DNA from: Alphaproteobacteria bacterium HGW-Alphaproteobacteria-4
Lineage (GTDB): Bacteria > Pseudomonadota > Alphaproteobacteria > Rhodobacterales > Rhodobacteraceae
Length of the DNA: 64,000 nucleotides
Reading direction: 5' to 3'
NCBI GenBank assembly: GCA_002842855.1
Contig: PHEE01000007.1
Coordinates: 111,195-175,194, forward strand
The stretch's first letter is position 1; each line of letters begins with the position of its first letter. Under the pieces are notes generated by a model. The model made no database searches. It saw nothing but the letters and a program-made list of their open reading frames with translations, and was not told where the DNA came from. Shown here piece after piece: positions 61,739-64,000 of the stretch. A program made the position numbers and the translations under genes.

Positions 61739-62722
61739 TTGGGTATCGCGCTGGCAAACATGACGATTGACCCGCCGGTGTTTCTGGCGCCGATGGCGGG
61801 CATTACCGATTTGCCGTTTCGTCGCCTTGTGGCGCGGTTCGGGGCCGGGCTGGTGGTCAGCGAAATGGTTGCCTCGGGTGAAATGCTGACCGCGAAACCC
61901 TCGGTTCGGGCGCGTGCTCGGGTCGATCTGGGGCTGGGCGATGGCATGACCTCGGTGCAGCTCGCCGGGCGCGAAGCGGCGCCCATGGCCGAAGCGGCGC
62001 GGATGGTGGCCGACATGGGCGCGCGGATCATTGACATCAACATGGGCTGCCCGGCCAAGAAGGTGACGGGGGGGCTATCGGGTTCGGCCCTGATGCGCGC
62101 GCCCGACCATGCGCTGCGGCTGATCGAGGCGGTGCTGGGCGCGGTGACGGTGCCGGTCACGCTGAAGATGCGGCTGGGATGGGATGCCGATTGCCTGAAC
62201 GCCGCCGATATCGCACGGCGGGCGCAAGACGCGGGGGTGGCGATGATCACCATTCACGGCCGCACCCGGATGCAGTTCTACAAGGGCGCCGCCGACTGGG
62301 CAGCAATTGCGGACGTCAAGGCGGCTGTGCGGGTGCCGGTGGTGGCCAATGGAGATATCACCGATGCCGCCAGTGCGCGCGCGGCGCTTTCCGCTTCGGG
62401 GGCCGATGCGGTGATGGTGGGGCGCGGGGCGCAGGGGCGGCCTTGGGCGCTGGCCGAAATTGCCCATGCGCTGCACGGCAGCACGGCGCCGGACGTGCCA
62501 ACCGGTGATACGCTTTGCGATGTGATTTCCGAGCATTACGAGGCGATGTTAAGCTTTTATGGGGTCGAGATCGGCCGCCGCCTCGCGCGCAAGCATCTGA
62601 GTTGGTACGCCGAGGTGGCCGCTGCCCCCTTGCGCGCCGAAATGATGGTGGCCGAAACCCCCGCCGCCACGCTGGCGCTGATCCGCCGGGCCTTTGCCTC
62701 GGGCGAGAGGGTGGCTGCATGA
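61739..62722 (+). CDS. dusB: tRNA-dihydrouridine synthase DusB (NifR3)
   Basis: A 327-residue FMN enzyme reducing uridines in tRNA. The FMN-barrel motifs are FLAPMAGITDLPFRRLV, INMGCPAKKV with the catalytic Cys, TLKMRLGWD and ANGDITDAASARAA. The likely start is TTG at 61739, because AAGGA lies 8 bases before it and the family has residues ahead of DPPVFLAPM; the first ATG (61760) has no ribosome site. The stop overlaps ntrB, giving the classical nifR3-ntrB-ntrC operon of Rhodobacter. Confidence 0.93.
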   Translation: MGIALANMTIDPPVFLAPMAGITDLPFRRLVARFGAGLVVSEMVASGEMLTAKPSVRARARVDLGLGDGMTSVQLAGREAAPMAEAARMVADMGARIIDINMGCPAKKVTGGLSGSALMRAPDHALRLIEAVLGAVTVPVTLKMRLGWDADCLNAADIARRAQDAGVAMITIHGRTRMQFYKGAADWAAIADVKAAVRVPVVANGDITDAASARAALSASGADAVMVGRGAQGRPWALAEIAHALHGSTAPDVPTGDTLCDVISEHYEAMLSFYGVEIGRRLARKHLSWYAEVAAAPLRAEMMVAETPAATLALIRRAFASGERVAA

Positions 62723-63801
62723 GCGGCCTGCCCGCCCCTGGCATCATCTGGTCCAGCCTGCCGACACCAGCGCTGCTGATCGGCGGCGGCGACCGGGTGC
62801 TTGAGGTCAACCCTGCGGCCGAGCTATTCCTCAACATCTCGGCCCGCGCGCTCAGGGGTCTGCCGCTGGATGAGCGGATCGCGATTGCGGCACCGATCGA
62901 AGAGATTCTTGCGCGGGTGCGGGCCGGGCGGGCCGCACTTTTCGTCAATGATGTCGATGTCGGCACAGGCGAGCGCGCGCCGATGCTGTGCAACCTTCAG
63001 GCCGCGCCCCTGGGCGACGACGCCGAATGCGTGCTGCTGCTGATCCACCCGCGCGAACTGGCCGACCGGCTGGAACGCGCGGCACAGGTGAAATCGGCGG
63101 CGCGCTCGGCAGTGGGCATGGCCGAAATGCTGGCGCATGAAATCAAGAACCCGCTGGCAGGCATTTCCGGCGCCGCGCAATTGCTGAGCATGAACCTCAG
63201 CGGCGAAGATCTGGAATTGACCGATCTGATCGTCGCTGAAACCCGCCGTGTGGTGAAGCTGCTCGAACAGGTCGAGCAGTTCGGCAATGTGCGCCCGCCA
63301 GAATTGCGCGCGGTCAACATTCATGACGTGCTCAACCGCGCGCGGCGCTCGGCGGTGGTGGGGTTTGCCGCGCAAATGGCGGTGATTGAAGAGTATGACC
63401 CCTCGCTGCCGGCAGCATTTGCCGATGCCGATCAGCTGACGCAGGTGTTTCTGAACTTGCTCAAGAACGCCGCCGAAGCCGCCAAGGGCGGGCGCGGCAC
63501 GATCCGGATTCGCAGCTTTTACGACCGCTCGTTGCGCCTGCGCCGCCCCGATGGCAGTGGCTCGGCGCTGCCGTTGCAGGTGGAAATCATCGACGATGGC
63601 CCCGGCATTCCGCCTGCCATTGCCAGCGAAATCTTTGAACCGTTCGTATCGGGGCGCGAGAACGGCACCGGGCTTGGTCTGGCTCTGGTGTCCAAGATCC
63701 TGTCGGAACAGGGCGGCTGGATCGGCGTTGAATCGGCGCCGGGCCGCACGGTTTTCCGCGTTTCATTGCCGCTGGCACCCAAGCATCTGGAGACCGATTG
63801 A
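62719..63801 (+). CDS. ntrB: nitrogen regulation sensor kinase NtrB
   Basis: A 360-residue cytosolic histidine kinase that phosphorylates or dephosphorylates NtrC according to PII signals. A PAS domain fills about 10-115 ([20 protein letters not shown]). The H-box His140 is in [15 protein letters not shown], the N-box in [12 protein letters not shown], the G1 box in DDGPGIPP and G2 in [12 protein letters not shown]. The ATG overlaps the dusB stop (ATGA). It is followed by ntrC with a one-base overlap. Confidence 0.95.
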   Translation: MSGLPAPGIIWSSLPTPALLIGGGDRVLEVNPAAELFLNISARALRGLPLDERIAIAAPIEEILARVRAGRAALFVNDVDVGTGERAPMLCNLQAAPLGDDAECVLLLIHPRELADRLERAAQVKSAARSAVGMAEMLAHEIKNPLAGISGAAQLLSMNLSGEDLELTDLIVAETRRVVKLLEQVEQFGNVRPPELRAVNIHDVLNRARRSAVVGFAAQMAVIEEYDPSLPAAFADADQLTQVFLNLLKNAAEAAKGGRGTIRIRSFYDRSLRLRRPDGSGSALPLQVEIIDDGPGIPPAIASEIFEPFVSGRENGTGLGLALVSKILSEQGGWIGVESAPGRTVFRVSLPLAPKHLETD

Positions 63802-64000
63802 TGGACGGCACCGTTCTTGTCGCTGACGACGACCGCACCATTCGCACCGTGTTGACGCAGGCCTTGACCCGCGCGGGGTGCAAGGTGCACGCGACATCAA
63901 GCCTGACCACGCTGATGCGTTGGGTCGAAGAGGGCAAGGGCGATCTGGTCATCTCCGATGTCGTAATGCCCGACGGCAACGGGCTGGAAGCGCTGCCGAA
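63801..64000 (+). CDS. ntrC: nitrogen regulation response regulator NtrC, cut by window edge
   Basis: The first 66 residues of a receiver domain are visible: acidic pair Asp10/Asp11 in [18 protein letters not shown], and the phospho-acceptor Asp53 in [13 protein letters not shown]. The rest (AAA+ and Fis-type DNA-binding domains, normally about 390 residues more) is outside. The order after ntrB identifies it as NtrC. Confidence 0.93.
   Translation, partial: MDGTVLVADDDRTIRTVLTQALTRAGCKVHATSSLTTLMRWVEEGKGDLVISDVVMPDGNGLEALP

Overview
The window is a GC-rich chromosomal segment of an alphaproteobacterium, most probably a member of the Rhodobacteraceae (Rhodobacter/Roseobacter relatives). The assignment rests on gene order: hisS-hisZ-hisG, dusB-ntrB-ntrC, hsp20 next to a DUF1150 gene, rluD next to rpoH, and lgt-midA-pgeF. 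Several Hint-domain/RTX proteins and a dispersed intergenic element with the core GGATATTT also fit. No phage, insertion sequence, integrase or CRISPR array was found. Most genes are ordinary and tightly packed, with many 4-base stop/start overlaps.

Layout. 1-1.7 kb: xdhA (cut by the left edge) and a START-like protein, minus strand. 1.8-5.3 kb: dnaE. 5.3-7.4 kb: an AT-rich leader and a two-gene membrane/periplasmic redox module (ethylbenzene-dehydrogenase-like heme domain plus DUF2231). 7.5-9.2 kb: an AbrB-type membrane protein, a small membrane protein and slyX. 9.3-12.6 kb: hisS-hisZ-hisG. 12.7-14.6 kb: purK, purE and a YdcH protein. 14.8-15.4 kb: hsp20-DUF1150. 15.5-20.3 kb: a minus-strand surface-chemistry block with the bifunctional PAPS synthase sat-cysC, two glycosyltransferase-like proteins and a Hint protein. 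20.4-28.1 kb: trxB, an Lrp regulator, a second Hint protein, pgeF-midA-lgt, ubiK, DUF6476 and rluD. 28.2-29.2 kb: rpoH behind a heat-shock-type promoter.

29.3-35.7 kb is a plus-strand run of a Gfo/Idh oxidoreductase, an orphan AMP-forming ligase and a complete Fe3+/polyamine-type ABC importer. 35.8-39.4 kb: an outer-membrane barrel protein, an M19 dipeptidase and oligoendopeptidase F. 39.7-43.6 kb is the Anbu operon: circularly permuted ATP-grasp, alpha-E protein, transglutaminase-like protein and the proteasome-like Anbu peptidase. 43.8-50.3 kb: a second barrel protein, a TspO-like protein, serS, a SqrR-type persulfide sensor, glycerate kinase, dsbB, a YqaA protein and tRNA-Leu(CAA).

50.3-59.4 kb is the most unusual part. 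An 813-base non-coding leader precedes a 1532-residue RTX protein ending in a Hint domain. A stand-alone Hint protein follows, then an 822-residue NIDO-RTX-Hint protein. The two large proteins share a roughly 55-residue module that is not an RTX nonapeptide, and a common linker precedes the Hint domain. With the Hint proteins at 16.5 and 22.1 kb there are five Hint proteins in 64 kb, and at least one has lost the catalytic cysteine. 59.5-64 kb: ispDF-pgpA-pncC (minus) and dusB-ntrB-ntrC (plus, cut by the right edge).

All calls come from reading translations and motifs. No database search was possible, so family names are recognitions rather than search results.
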